This document shows, piece by piece, positions 54,690 through 64,000 of a stretch of 64,000 nucleotides of DNA. The DNA is from Pieris napi (taxonomy: Eukaryota > Arthropoda > Insecta > Lepidoptera > Pieridae). Numbering within the stretch: the first letter of the stretch is position 1; every line of letters starts with the position of its first letter. The stretch is from assembly GCF_905475465.1 (NCBI RefSeq), contig NC_062250.1, positions 8,082,501-8,146,500 of the forward strand, written 5' to 3'. Position numbers and translations under genes: made by a program. The notes below the pieces were generated by a model. It was not told where the DNA came from. It did not search any database and saw nothing but the letters and a program-made list of their open reading frames with translations.

Positions 54690-55245
54690 AATTTACGGGC
54701 GATCTGAGGTCGGGAAGGGGTAGGGGGGGAGGTTTAAGGGTAAAAAACGGTTTATCTCGATTTCCGGCAAAACTAAAAGGTCCTATCGAAGAATGTTAAA
54801 TGGCAAAGTTGTAGGTAATAAAAAGATCTAAAACTTTTGTATTCACACATTTTTCACATAACCTCAAAATTTATGTGAAAAATTCAAAAAACCAAGTTTT
54901 TGGTTTTTTATTTTTATCTTTTACAAAAATTTATTTTTTCAAAAGAAATTAGGTGAAAACTTACCTTTCTATGTCCAAAATACGCTGTAATTTATTTGAC
55001 TAAAAATATTTATTTTTTCACCTTATTTTGAATTAATTTCAAAAAAACACCCTAATTTTCAATCGAAAATTCACCCGTCAAAATATCAGCTTTTTTCAAA
55101 ACGTTGGTGTGCTTTCAGTTCGTTGAAATCTCTACTTTCCTATGGTAAAAAAAAATATATATATTACCATAGTAAATCTTCTCAGAAAATGCAAAAATTC
55201 GTATGCAGTAACGCCCAGACCCGTCATCCCGATCCAAGATTTTTT
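54690..55245. repeat. Unusual structured AT-rich block, possible repeat of unknown class
   Basis: It begins with a purine-rich piece (GGTCGGGAAGGGGTAGGGGG), then GTTTATCTCGATTTCCGGC and a run of sequence with many poly-A/T stretches and small inverted pairs, such as TTTTTCACATAACC/ATGTGAAAAA at 54850 and CCTATGGTAA ... TTACCATAG at 55140. No reading frame of length. Its composition differs from flanking DNA, and it ends sharply near CCGATCCAAGATTTTTTAAT. Confidence 0.35.
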
Positions 55246-55560
55246 AATTCAATTAATTTAATGTTAATATAATATTATATATAAATAGTCAACTTTAACC
55301 TTTCAATAATATTAAAAAATTGGATCTGACTCTGAAATTTGTCGGATTGAAATTGAATCACATCATGAAACTTTATTCACTTGTTTATCTTTGTAGGACT
55401 CATGTGCTAAAGCTAAAGTACTCATTGAAATCTTGCTTTTCTTTTGAATGTCTTTCAGACGGGCGCTGACTAATTAAGTTAGTTTATGAATAATTTGACT
55501 ACCGAATATCACAAATGTTTCGAAATAGTATTTGTTACTAATAGTTAACCGTTGGCTACA
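55246..55560. other. Intergenic, nothing recognised
   Basis: AT-rich, no supportable features. Confidence 0.4.
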
Positions 55561-55564
55561 TACA

Positions 55565-55735
55565 AGGGCATTGTTAGGCAGTTTGAGTGTGAAACTCTCA
55601 TCTTTGAGGTGGTAGGCTCGAATAACTAAGTAACGAAATGCAATGGACTATGTGCGCAAATTACTTGCTCGTACAGTGAAGTAACAGTGAGGTAACCAGC
55701 ATTTCTGAGGCCTAAAAAGGCACAGAATTTGTTAA
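55565..55735 (+). mobile_element. SINE fragment (family S1), degraded
   Basis: GGCATTGTTAGGCAGTTTGA, TGAGGTGGTAGGCTCGAA (B box region), GCAATGGACTATGTGCGC and CAGTGAGGTAACCAGCAT follow the S1 order from the head inward, with many changes. Confidence 0.5.
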
Positions 55736-56210
55736 AATTAGCCAAGACCAATGGTTTTTAATTTACGCATACATAATATATGGAATATACCGTACCAACT
55801 CGTTTACGACAAATACACGAAACATGTAGTTAACATCGTAATATTTGTTCAGTGAGACCGCACATTTGCATATTACTCATATCATTGTGTAACTGAAATT
55901 TGAATAATCTGGGGATTATTACGATACGATACTTCTATCGTAACTTCCAAAGTTAATTAATTTATCTTATTTATGGGTAGCACATATATGGAAGAGTTTT
56001 TATGATATATGTAATTCGGATACCTGCGCGGATTCTGTAACTTTGAATAGCGATACTGCGACTTCGGCCTCACTACACTGTTGAGTTTTTGTACCTCGTG
56101 AAAACTGCCTTCAAGTGCTATTAAGAGACTTACAAATTACTATACCAAAAACATCGGACTTGTTCACGCAACTGTGTACAGTACTGCAGGTACCTGGAAT
56201 GAATATAATT
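55736..56210. other. Intergenic, nothing recognised
   Basis: AT-rich, no supportable features. Confidence 0.4.
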
Positions 56211-56214
56211 TTGT

Positions 56215-56515
56215 TTAGAACAGGGGTAAACGGGCTAGAGGCCTAACCTAATGTTATGTACTACCGCTGCCCATGGACACTCAATGTCAGAGGGCTCGCA
56301 AGTACTTTTCCGGCCTTTAGATAATTGGTACGCTCTTTACTTGAAGGACCCTAAGTCGAATTGGTACGGAAATACTTCAGTGGGTTGGTTCCATATAGTG
56401 GTGGTGCGCGGACAAACTGCCTAAAAAACGCTTAGTTGTTGAACGACGTCGCGTTGATGCGCGTGGTATTTCGTATTCTGCCTCGACGTCCGATGATGAA
56501 ACAGTTGCAGGTAAT
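56215..56515 (+). repeat. Dispersed repeat family A, most complete copy
   Basis: AGAACAGGGGTAAACGGGCT, CCGCTGCCCATGGACACTC, TTGAAGGACCCTAAGTCGAA, GGTTCCATATAGTGGTGGTG, GTTGTTGAACGACGTCGCG and TCTGCCTCGACGTCCGATGA follow one another, defining the family consensus over about 300 bp. Confidence 0.7.
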
Positions 56516-57595
56516 ATAAGAGATTTTACATACAGTGACAAGCTTATAATCTTTTGCTGCTAATAGAAAATAATTAAGCTATTACGACTACTTCTTGTAT
56601 GTTATCAGTGTCAGGCAAAACCATTTAAATGATAAGTTAATACCAAATTGGGTAACAAGAAGGTGGATTCGATATATAAATAATAATAATTTTATTATTT
56701 AAGGACTCAATCATAGGTCCATATGGCTATGTGGTACAATATTGACCTAAATATTATAGTTACGGTTAGTTTAAGGCATATTCAGTCATAAAAAAAAAAC
56801 ATTACACACACAAACACAGTCCAATTCCCGCTATAACCACTATGATAAAGAAACGCTTTTCTCATAATATAAAGTATATATGGCTGTAAAATTTAAAGAT
56901 AATAAAAACTGTAGACTAAGATTGGATGTTAGGTTCTTTGAAGAAAGGTTATCTGAAATTTACGATGCCCCAATTCTGCAGGTTGGCTGCCGGTTTTAAT
57001 TCTATGCTTCACCGGTTTCATCACAAAGAAAGTTATTTTTGGCTTCAGCGAATGGTTTAATACACATATGCAAACATTCATTATATCATTAATTAAAATA
57101 TGGATTTAATTACGCCTGTTATAAATTAATTTTAGATTAAATAATAACATATGTACGTAGTAGAAGTTTCATTACTTTGTCATAGCTATCGTAATTCACA
57201 CATTGAGCATACCATATCAGATCAGATTTCAGTCAATCCTCATTCAAAAATTTTAGGTTTATTTCCCTTTTTAGTTCTTTACGCACGTTTAAGCAGATAA
57301 AACATAAACTTTGCTACGCATCTTATCTTATTCCTTTCTAAACGAGTACGTTTTAGTACTGTGTCCTTAAATCTCTTATATCACTTTCATAAATTAATGA
57401 ATTTGAGAAAAATATTATATAATATTAGTATATTGATATCGCTCCGTGAAGCCTGCGAAGTGCCGATGAGACTTCTGTGCTTCTGGAAGGAACTAAGCTG
57501 ACTTAATTAGCCAGGACTTTACACACAACAGACCGATTATGGGTCTAAGTGCGGAAACGGAGTCCACCAACCTATAAATATTAGTACATATTAAA
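56516..57595. other. Intergenic, nothing recognised
   Basis: AT-rich sequence with short tandem AAT and no supportable gene. Confidence 0.4.
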
Positions 57596-57599
57596 GCAT

Positions 57600-57800
57600 G
57601 CAAATACAGGGGTCTAGGCTCAGAATATGATTTTGTCCCATTCGGTGTCGAGACCCTTGGTCCGTGGGGTCCTAGCGCTTTAAGGCTTTTTAAAGAAATT
57701 TCAAAAAGGTTTGTCGACATCACAGGAGACCGAAGATCTGGCAGCTACCTCGGACAAGGAATTAGTCTAGCTATTCAAAGGGGAAACGCTGCCAGTATCT
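57600..57800 (+). pseudogene. C-terminal remnant of a transposable-element ORF (QRG-NAAS tail)
   Basis: The plus frame reads YDFVPFGVETLGPWGPSALR, then LFKEISKRFVDITGDRRSGS and YLGQGISLAIQRGNAASIFG. The last part matches the tail encoded in repeat family B (AFLAQRISIAIQRGNATCV). Tails of the type LGPWG...A...LGQRIS.AIQRGNAAS occur at the ends of ORFs of invertebrate retroelements; I cannot say which clade. Nothing upstream of the tail is recognisable. Confidence 0.6.
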
Positions 57801-57801
57801 T

Positions 57802-57841
57802 CGGAACCTTGCCTAAAGGAGTCCCTTTAGGCAAGGTTCCG
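57802..57841. repeat. Perfect 18 bp stem hairpin after the QRG-NAAS tail
   Basis: CGGAACCTTGCCTAAAGG pairs exactly with CCTTTAGGCAAGGTTCCG across a 4 base loop (AGTC). It lies directly downstream of the conserved protein tail, so it may be a 3' structural element of the parent mobile element. Confidence 0.75.
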
Positions 57842-58085
57842 TTTATTTTAATGATATATTTTAGTTTATGTTAAGTATAGTTATTTATTTCAATGTATAT
57901 TATTTTATTATTATAAGTGTTTTTTATTTAGTAAGATAAGTAAACATTTAACGATGTTTAGTACATTGATAATTACCGTAAGTTTCAAGTGTATCTGATA
58001 ATAATTTTACGTTAATAATAATAATAATTTCTTCTTCTTTCTCTTTGGGCCTTCTCTCTACTATATAAACATATCGTCGGTATAA

Positions 58086-58231
58086 GGCAGTGTTTTCCAA
58101 CCTTTTTTGTGCCAAGCCCCACCTTAGCCTTTCTAAGATTCTTATGTCCACTATGTAACAAACATAATTTTAAATATTAATAATTTAATTGATCACTTAA
58201 GAAACTTAAATGATAGGTTTTAGTAATGGTC
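58086..58231 (+). mobile_element. Possible hAT-type terminus
   Basis: CAGTGTTTTCCAACCTTTTT at about 58088 followed by TGTGCCAAGCCCCACC resembles the CAGNG..CCAACC ends of hAT elements. No matching inverted end or 8 bp duplication was found, so this may be one surviving end only. The 58232 element may have inserted into it. Confidence 0.3.
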
Positions 58232-58735
58232 CAAGATCCCAGGGCCGCCAGACATCACGTATTTTCTGACGGATGAAATGTGGACGATTGGGTAGTGTAA
58301 GTATGTACTATGATCGTATGCCTACCTGCTAGCTTGGTCAAACGGCCAATTTCCAGGTATCAGGTAATTAAGGTACACAAAAACATTACTTACTTCACGT
58401 AAATTCTCATGGCTGATTTTTATATATGTTTTCGAGTGTATAGTTAAAAATAAATTGTCAATACTCCCAGACACTTTCCGTCGGCCATATTGCTTAACAG
58501 ACGCTTTAAGGGTCTCAAAATAATTAGTCAACTTCACGTAAATTCTGACGCTCCATTTTTATATATGTTCATCCGACAACTATTTTAAAAGCTTTGACAA
58601 GAAGACAGACCGATCCAAGGGGCCAATCATCCCCTAAACTAAATTTTAATATCTCTATGAGTGAGAGAGCATTATCTACGCGCATGAGACTGAGTGAGAC
58701 CGACTGCGCTGTTAAAGCCATGAAAATTACTTGAA
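58232..58735 (+). repeat. Left 504 bp terminal inverted repeat
   Basis: Pairs with 59657-60160 along its whole length. It ends inwards at GAAAATTACTTGAA. It contains GAGTGAGAGAGCATTATC and CGCGCATGAGACTGAG near its inner end. Confidence 0.85.
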
Positions 58736-58744
58736 AAATTATTA

Positions 58745-59367
58745 TTATTCAAAAAGGGCAAGCAAAAGCCGTTTAATATTTTGAAGAAAAATGAAGAGTA
58801 CCAACAAAGCATTTCACCGTTTTGGTACGTTGGATTTTGTTGGTGATGTAGATGAAGAAGAACGTGTATTCAACATAATACAAAAAATTATCTGTGATGT
58901 TTACAATTTTCCTGGAATAATTGATGTAGATGCTGCCAGACTACAGTTGTTTATCATTTACATACATGGTATCTGATATAAATGAAGAATTCAATCGAAA
59001 GAATTTAAGAAACTTCGATGCCAGTAACTTACCACCTTGTAAAAGTGAGCTTTGGCAACAGTTTCGACGGGCTAGCTTTGGAACAATGCAAGTATGAAGA
59101 TGATAAATATTTTCAACCCCGAAAACAATGGCTGGACACTACAAGATGGTAAATATGATTTTCATTGGTTCGATGGAGATCAATTACCGGGTTTTGTCAG
59201 TGAGTCGCTGGAAGAACAATCAGGTAAATTATTTTCGTTTCTCATATTATTTGTATCTTTTTAGTTTTTTCAGACCTTCATTGTTTAACTTGTTTTTTAC
59301 AGAGGAAGAAAATAAGGATAATGCTGATGATGACGATCACGATTTAGATATTCAATTTCAAGATTGA
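58745..59367 (+). pseudogene. Decayed C-terminal exons of a protein inside the long-TIR element
   Basis: Coding sequence starts right after the left arm: LFKKGKQKPFNILKKNEEYQ, then (one base inserted near 58811) FHRFGTLDFVGDVDEEERVF and NIIQKIICDVYNFPGIIDVD. After a second frameshift near 58965 come SDINEEFNRKNLRNFDASNL and PPCKSELWQQFRRASFGTMQ, a stop near 59095, then NIFNPENNGWTLQDGKYDFH and WFDGDQLPGFVSESLEEQS. A donor GTAAAT follows at 59224, an acceptor TTTTTTACAG ends at 59302, and the last exon adds an acidic tail (DNADDDDHDLDIQFQD) to the stop at 59365-59367. AATAAA lies at about 59456. The fold is unknown. The DASNLPPC..ELWQQ..R..F and NPENNGW....GKY...WF blocks recall uncharacterised, repeatedly duplicated arthropod proteins. 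Confidence 0.6.
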
Positions 59368-59656
59368 TATTTGATGATGATGATAATGAAGATTAAAAGC
59401 CGCTGTTAAGAAATATTGAAGAATTAATATTTTTCCACTTTGTTTCCAAATTTCCAATAAATAATTAATTTAAAAAATTGCTGCTATTTAAATATAAGTG
59501 GTATTTTTAAAAAATATTTTTTAGTTCTAATTAATAAATTGAAAAAAAAAAAATGTCGGCTAACTTTAGTATTATTTATTATGTGTCAATTTTTTTCTTA
59601 TTTTTGTTGCTATAATTTACTTGTCAATAAAAGTTCTAAAAATTATAAAATATCTG

Positions 59657-60160
59657 TTCAAGTAATTTTCATGGCTTTAACAGCGCAGTCGGTCTCACTC
59701 AGTCTCATGCGCGTAGATAATGCTCTCTCACTCATAGAGATATTAAAATTTAGTTTAGGGGATGATTGGCCCCTTGGATCGGTCTGTCTTCTTGTCAAAG
59801 CTTTTAAAATAGTTGTCGGATGAACATATATAAAAATGGAGCGTCAGAATTTACGTGAAGTTGACTAATTATTTTGAGACCCTTAAAGCGTCTGTTAAGC
59901 AATATGGCCGACGGAAAGTGTCTGGGAGTATTGACAATTTATTTTTAACTATACACTCGAAAACATATATAAAAATCAGCCATGAGAATTTACGTGAAGT
60001 AAGTAATGTTTTTGTGTACCTTGATTACCTGATACCTGGAAATTGGCCGTTTGACCAAGCTAGCAGGTAGGCATACGATCATAGTACATACTAACACTAC
60101 CCAATCGTCCACATTTCATCCGTCAGAAAATACGTGACGTCTGGCGGCCCTGGGATCTTG
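59657..60160 (-). repeat. Right 504 bp terminal inverted repeat
   Basis: Inverted copy of 58232-58735, starting inwards at TTCAAGTAATTTTC and ending GGCCCTGGGATCTTG. The strong arm identity suggests recent movement or ongoing gene conversion between arms. Confidence 0.85.
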
Positions 60161-60249
60161 CTCTATAACAGCTTTGTAGTACCGTAGCAAATCACAAGCG
60201 TCGTAGTCTAACTTACGTCATTAGCCGAATGTGATGTAGAATTTCGACT

Positions 60250-60345
60250 CGCCGGCACTCAACCGTTTGGTGTAATGGCAAACTACAGCGCTCACCTCAC
60301 AGCTTATCCAAGAAGAGGCACGGGTTCAAAACCACAAAAGTCCAA
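60250..60345 (+). mobile_element. Possible tRNA-derived SINE head
   Basis: CAACCGTTTGGTGTAATGGC (A box like) and GCACGGGTTCAAAACC (B box like) are spaced about 45 bases apart, as in tRNA-derived SINEs. A downstream body to about 60480 is possible, with GACACGTCCAAGCGCTTCCG. No second copy in the window. Confidence 0.4.
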
Positions 60346-60799
60346 ATAGTTCAATTTAGTATTTTAATTTAAGATTTTAAATTTAAATTTCTCACAAAAC
60401 TCAACACAGTGGACACGTCCAAGCGCTTCCGCGGTCCGGAGGGGAGAGAATTACACATTGTGTTAAGTGCTGAATTAACAAAATAAAATATACCAAAGTG
60501 GTGTGATATTTGAAGTTCCGTGCAATAAGGCATTGCAGGTACATTTCTGCGTCTGTTACAACTTACTACTTAAACATGTTTCTGTGCCTAGCCAACCGAA
60601 AAGTTTACCAACAAGAGCTGAACTCTCAGAACCTCAATTCTTTGCATTCTGTAGTCTGTACCTTCCATGTACTCTGTGGATAAGGCTCTGAAGGTAAGAA
60701 TAGCTCGAGGCATTGTTCTAAAAGTCCTATATATAGTATCTGTATTTTTTTTGTATCTGTATTAAAATTTAAACTGTAATACCGAAGTATCTCTATCAT

Positions 60800-61100
60800 C
60801 AGTGGCGTAACTATACCATCTGGGACCCGTGACAAATTCTTTTGATGGGGCCCTATCAGTAAAATCGTCACGTTGTACTCAGTTTAATTTTAATAAACTT
60901 CGAGATTTTCAACGTTGTATATGTCCCACTAATGGCCATAGGCCTCCTTTCTTAGGCGAGAGGGAATGACCTGTAGTCCCCACGCTAGCCCAATACGAAT
61001 TGGAGACTTCACATTCATCCATAGAACATAGGGGCCCGGGTCCTTGGGTCGGGGGCCCGTGGCATTTTGTCAGCCCTACCACCCTATTGTTAACCCACTG
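60800..61100. mobile_element. 301 bp hAT-type MITE with 8 bp target duplication
   Basis: TCTATCAT stands immediately outside both ends (60792-60799 and 61101-61108), a perfect 8 bp duplication. The ends are inverted repeats: CAGTGGCGTAACTATA on the left, and on the right TATTGTTAACCCACTG, whose complement is CAGTGGGTTAACAATA. CAG ends with 8 bp duplications define the hAT superfamily. The interior is GC-rich near the right end (GGGGCCCGGGTCC). No coding capacity. Confidence 0.92.
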
Positions 61101-61349
61101 TCTATCATTATTACAATTTTAGTAGCACAAACGCATATATTTTTAAGTCAAATCAGCTTAAAGAGTTGCCTGCTGTTGTTAGCTGAATGTTAGTTAGTGA
61201 AACTGAAAATAAATGCTGTCAGTAGAAGTATTAGTAGCTTTAAAAAACGTTAGTTCAAAGGCGTTGTTCGAATTAATATCTGCAGCTGATTTTCATCATC
61301 GTACATCGAGGCAGAATACCAAATTAAATTTACTGAAGCGTAACAATTC

Positions 61350-61402
61350 TTAAAAGGTGGGCAACACATTGGTTTACCTTCAGTCTGAGTGTCCAGGGGT
61401 AT
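61350..61402 (-). repeat. Dispersed repeat family A, short fragment
   Basis: TTAAAAGGTGGGCAACACAT, then CAGTCTGAGTGTCCAGGGGT, is a degraded complement of the family A core. Confidence 0.4.
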
Positions 61403-61409
61403 CTTCTTC

Positions 61410-61650
61410 TTCTAGTGCCTCTCCATTACTAGAGGTTGGCCGTCAGTATCTTGAAGCGTGTCTTGTCCTGTGCCAGATGCAGCAACTCTTCCGCAGTTGC
61501 AATACCCGTCCATTCTCGTACGCGAAGCCATGATTTCTTCCTCCTACCAACACGCCGTTTACCCTGGATTTTACCCATTATAAGTAATCGAAGGAGGTGG
61601 TCACTTAACATCAGTTCTGTAAAAAAACTTTTTAGAAAAAAATTACGCAT
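61410..61650 (-). pseudogene. Non-LTR retrotransposon ORF, C-terminal remnant (RTE-like)
   Basis: The complement reads LRLLIMGKIQGKRRVGRRKK, SWLRVREWTGIATAEELLHL and AQDKTRFKILTANL to a stop. The pattern GKI.GKR..GRRK.SWL....W.G....L...A.D...F..L.A.L is the standard C terminus of many insect endonuclease-RT ORFs of the RTE-like kind. It begins with an in-frame Leu, not a real start. Confidence 0.75.
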
Positions 61651-61659
61651 ACATCGTTA

Positions 61660-63084
61660 AGTTCACATAAATTTTAATAAACTATGTATATTTCATAACA
61701 AACTAAGCAGGGTTGAGGTTATTATAACTTTCTGTCGAGGGACCAAAGGCCTAAATAGGCAAATAATCCTATTTATCAGACTGTGAAAAACAACTTTTAT
61801 ATTACTTTTCAACATCTAATATGAATTTTTGTGTTATTTTTTTACACGTTATAATTTGTTTGGTGTTTTATTTATGGCATAGTGAATATATTTCGCAATT
61901 TAAGTCATTTAAAATTAACACATGTTTACGACGGGTTTTTTAGCTTTTTCCACAAAACGATTTATCCAAAAAATCTTGGAAAGGGCAACAAAGCAGTCGG
62001 AATAAAATAATTGGTATTTATAGTCTGCAAGATTAAGATATCCGTATGCTTTGGAAGGTTAAAGCCAACGCATGCAATTAATAAGATTGTTTTCCTAATT
62101 ACCACTAATAAGAGTCTAGAAATCCTTCTCGGCTATCGGATTCAATTTTGACAAGTTTATAGGATCCTCCAAATAGTTCAAATATCTTATCAAGTGTCAT
62201 AATTGGTATCAACTATTCGAAACTAGTAGAGAGTAACTGATAATGGAAGTTTTAACCAAATTTAGAAATAGTTCGGGTTAAACTTTTAATTACAACACTA
62301 TTTACGAGTTACCATAGTACCATAGTAGTATAGTAGTAGTAGTAGTTTCTGTGTTAATATTGCGTGTAGCGTTAAGGTAATTGCAGTGAGTCAGAACAGT
62401 CTGTCCTACTAGAAAAAATGTGAATGTAATAGTTGCTGAAATGTAAGGCGAAATTCAATTTTTTCATCTATTGTTACAACAACATAAACTAAAAAATAAA
62501 CCTTGGTGCCTGAAGAGACACTACTCAACTACGTTCATTACGTTCAACTAAACAACATCACAAAATATTAAATAATACAAATAAAATACAAAAACAAGCA
62601 CCACATTTCGCACAGAAAAATAATGTGATTTACTTATAAGAGGTTACAGTGCAGCACTGGATTATTATTTTTGATATTAGTCGAAAGCTTCAGGTCTATA
62701 AAGTTTAATCTGCGCTGGAATTAGGTTGCCTAGATTACTGAATTGTGATTAGACAAGGGACTAGTTAAGAAACTTCGTCAAGTGAAAGTCACCCGATTAA
62801 CTTGAAAAGAGCGAAGAGCTTAATGTGATTCTTATTAGAGCATTATTTGTGATTGTTATACAAGAAACCTTGAACTAAGTCGTTCAATAAAAAATCATTA
62901 ATTCAATTAAAATCTGAATAATAATGATAAAAAGTCAAAACTTGAAACTACAGCTGAATAAACATTTTTTTTATCTTTACAACAACATGTATTGTTAAGT
63001 GTTAAGATTTATTCACTTATATTGTACTTATGTATAGCTAGCTAAAATTAATTAACTTTTGAACGAAGACAATAAAATTAAGAG
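61660..63084. other. Intergenic, nothing recognised
   Basis: AT-rich, with a short TAG microsatellite at about 62325-62346. No supportable gene. Confidence 0.4.
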
Positions 63085-63250
63085 CAATAACCATTTAGGT
63101 CTTGGCCTAAACTTTCTGTATCGGTTTTGCGATCATTTATTTTTTTGTATATGCAAGTAAGTGCCTGATATACGCCGTCGACTTTAGGGTTAGACATGAC
63201 GGTTTTCTCATGATATTTTCCTTTACCGTACGAGCGATAATAATAAAGAT
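63085..63250 (-). mobile_element. SINE fragment (family S1), minus strand
   Basis: ACCATTTAGGTCTTGGCCTA, TTCTGTATCGGTTTTGCGAT, TACGCCGTCGACTTTAGGG and TTTCCTTTACCGTACGAGCG follow the S1 order; the tRNA-like head is missing. Confidence 0.6.
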
Positions 63251-64000
63251 TCTTTGTTAAATAAAGCATGATCGTTATGTTTGATAATACTTAGTACTAA
63301 AGTGCCAAGAAGGAAGTTTCGCGGCCCCGACTTTGGTGCATAATTGCAAAGTTGTCTCAAGTTTCAGTGATATTTTACCCAAGCTACTTGTACAATGGTT
63401 AAGTTCTTGTTAGTGGTCGTCGACATAAATAGCGAACTTTGTTAATTTCGACATTCTACGCCATTTATTAGCTAAAACTTGTTCAACCTATGTCTGTTTA
63501 AAGAGTTTACAAAATTAAAAAAATATGTTTTACTAATATGTAGATGTTATTACTTTGATTTCAAGCCTCATATTCATAGCAGTATTAATCTCCCAATAGT
63601 CGAAAATATTTTTAGATAGGTATATAACATTATTCGTCCAGTTTTCTCAGAAGCCATGATCATAAACTATAAAAAATATTATTTGAATAACAAAAAAACA
63701 ATAACTAACCTTAAAATATAATAACTTAACTTAAAAAATATATTATTAAAAGGTGTTTAATATTGTTGCATCTGAAGAAAGTTTATAATATGCATATTAA
63801 TATATTATTAGTCAACACAAAAGATTAGAACGTGTAGGTACGTTAGACTTTTAAAATCTACTGAGGTTAGGTTAGTAACAAGTCCGTTCCGCACGAAGTC
63901 TCGAAATTATAGTGAGTCAACGCCGGTGTTGCCACGCTTTATATAGGTTTCTGCTACAAGATGGCGTTAGTCCGCTAACAATATTATATAAAAAAATTGC
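63251..64000. other. Right end of window, possible promoter-like segment near 63880
   Basis: Mostly AT-rich. From 63870 the base composition changes (GTCCGTTCCGCACGAAGTC, CAACGCCGGTGTTGCCACG) and CTTTATATAGG at about 63937 is TATA-like, with ACAAGATGGCG at 63957 in good start context. That frame (ATG GCG TTA GTC CGC TAA) stops at once, so no gene is claimed. Confidence 0.3.

Larger units (their letters stand above)
58232..60160. mobile_element. DNA transposon-like element with 504 bp terminal inverted repeats
   Basis: The left arm 58232-58735 and right arm 59657-60160 are inverted copies of equal length (504 bp) with only a few mismatches seen (for example GACATCACG/GACGTCACG and GGTAATTAAGG/GGTAATCAAGG). 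Ends begin CAAGATCCCAGGGCCGCC. Each arm contains two imperfect direct repeats of about 45 bp with TTCACGTAAATTCT and TTTTTATATATGTT. The 921 bp interior carries a decayed two-exon gene (58745-59367). No clear target duplication was found (flanks TAGTAATGGT and CTCTATAACA). Superfamily unknown. The 71-codon frames at 58322-58537 and 59855-60070 are mirror copies inside the arms and are not taken as genes. Confidence 0.8.

Noticed and set aside
58322..60070. Two near-identical 71-codon frames (58322-58537 minus, 59855-60070 plus) as a gene pair
   Set aside because: They are mirror images inside the 504 bp inverted repeats. Their likeness follows from the repeat, and nothing shows coding selection.
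61436..61660. Plus-strand 74-codon frame
   Set aside because: Shadow of the minus-strand retrotransposon remnant at 61410-61650.
63957..63974. Gene start ACAAGATGGCG near the right end
   Set aside because: The frame meets a stop after five codons and no donor site intervenes.

Overview
The window looks like a piece of an AT-rich insect nuclear genome, most probably a moth or butterfly. The evidence is spliceosomal exons with GT-AG introns, eukaryotic tRNA genes, CR1-like non-LTR retrotransposons whose ORF1 carries a PHD finger, Helitron ends with AAGTCGTGTT-type starts and GAA-loop hairpins before CTAG, and tRNA-headed SINEs of the kind common in Lepidoptera. The species is not readable from the sequence. 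There is no prokaryotic feature, operon or CRISPR array.

Host genes are sparse. At 2-2295 (+) lie the last four coding exons of a coiled-coil protein, with stop codon and polyadenylation signal. At 34587-34677 and 35231-35266 (+) are two exons that look like the 5' end of a gene for a mitochondrially targeted protein; the rest was not found. Two identical tRNA-Thr(AGT) genes converge at 6322-6395 (+) and 7027-7100 (-). An unrecognised reading frame lies at 41474-41977 (-), and a weak candidate first exon lies near 42713-42801 (+).

Most of the rest is transposable elements. There are three CR1-like non-LTR retrotransposons with intact ORF2: about 11690-16600 (+), 18655-22255 (-, truncated inside ORF1) and 43583 to about 48360 (-). 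A fourth, 35455-37314 (-), is 5'-truncated and frameshifted. Elements 1 and 3 belong to one family, both keep intact ORF1 (PHD finger, coiled coil, FP-like C-terminal domain) and ORF2 (endonuclease plus reverse transcriptase with FADD in place of YADD), and they face opposite ways. DNA elements include a 0.56 kb inverted-repeat MITE in intron 1 of the coiled-coil gene, a 189 bp MITE, a PIF/Harbinger-like MITE flanked by TTA, a head-to-tail pair of Harbinger-like elements that still carry the start of a MADF-like gene, a 301 bp hAT MITE with a perfect 8 bp target duplication, a 538 bp Helitron inserted between A and T, Tc1 remnants, and a 1.93 kb element at 58232-60160 with 504 bp near-identical terminal inverted repeats around a decayed two-exon gene. 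SINEs with readable target duplications and several dispersed repeat families (called A to E here) fill much of the remainder.

The most unusual items are the long-TIR element at 58232-60160, the tandem Harbinger pair inserted into a Tc1 remnant at 39525-40757, the perfect 46 bp palindrome at the 5' break of the fourth LINE, and the recurring protein tail 'QRISIAIQRGNA' in two repeat groups. No sequence searches were possible. Family names rest on motifs and boundaries read by eye, and outer limits of old repeats are approximate.
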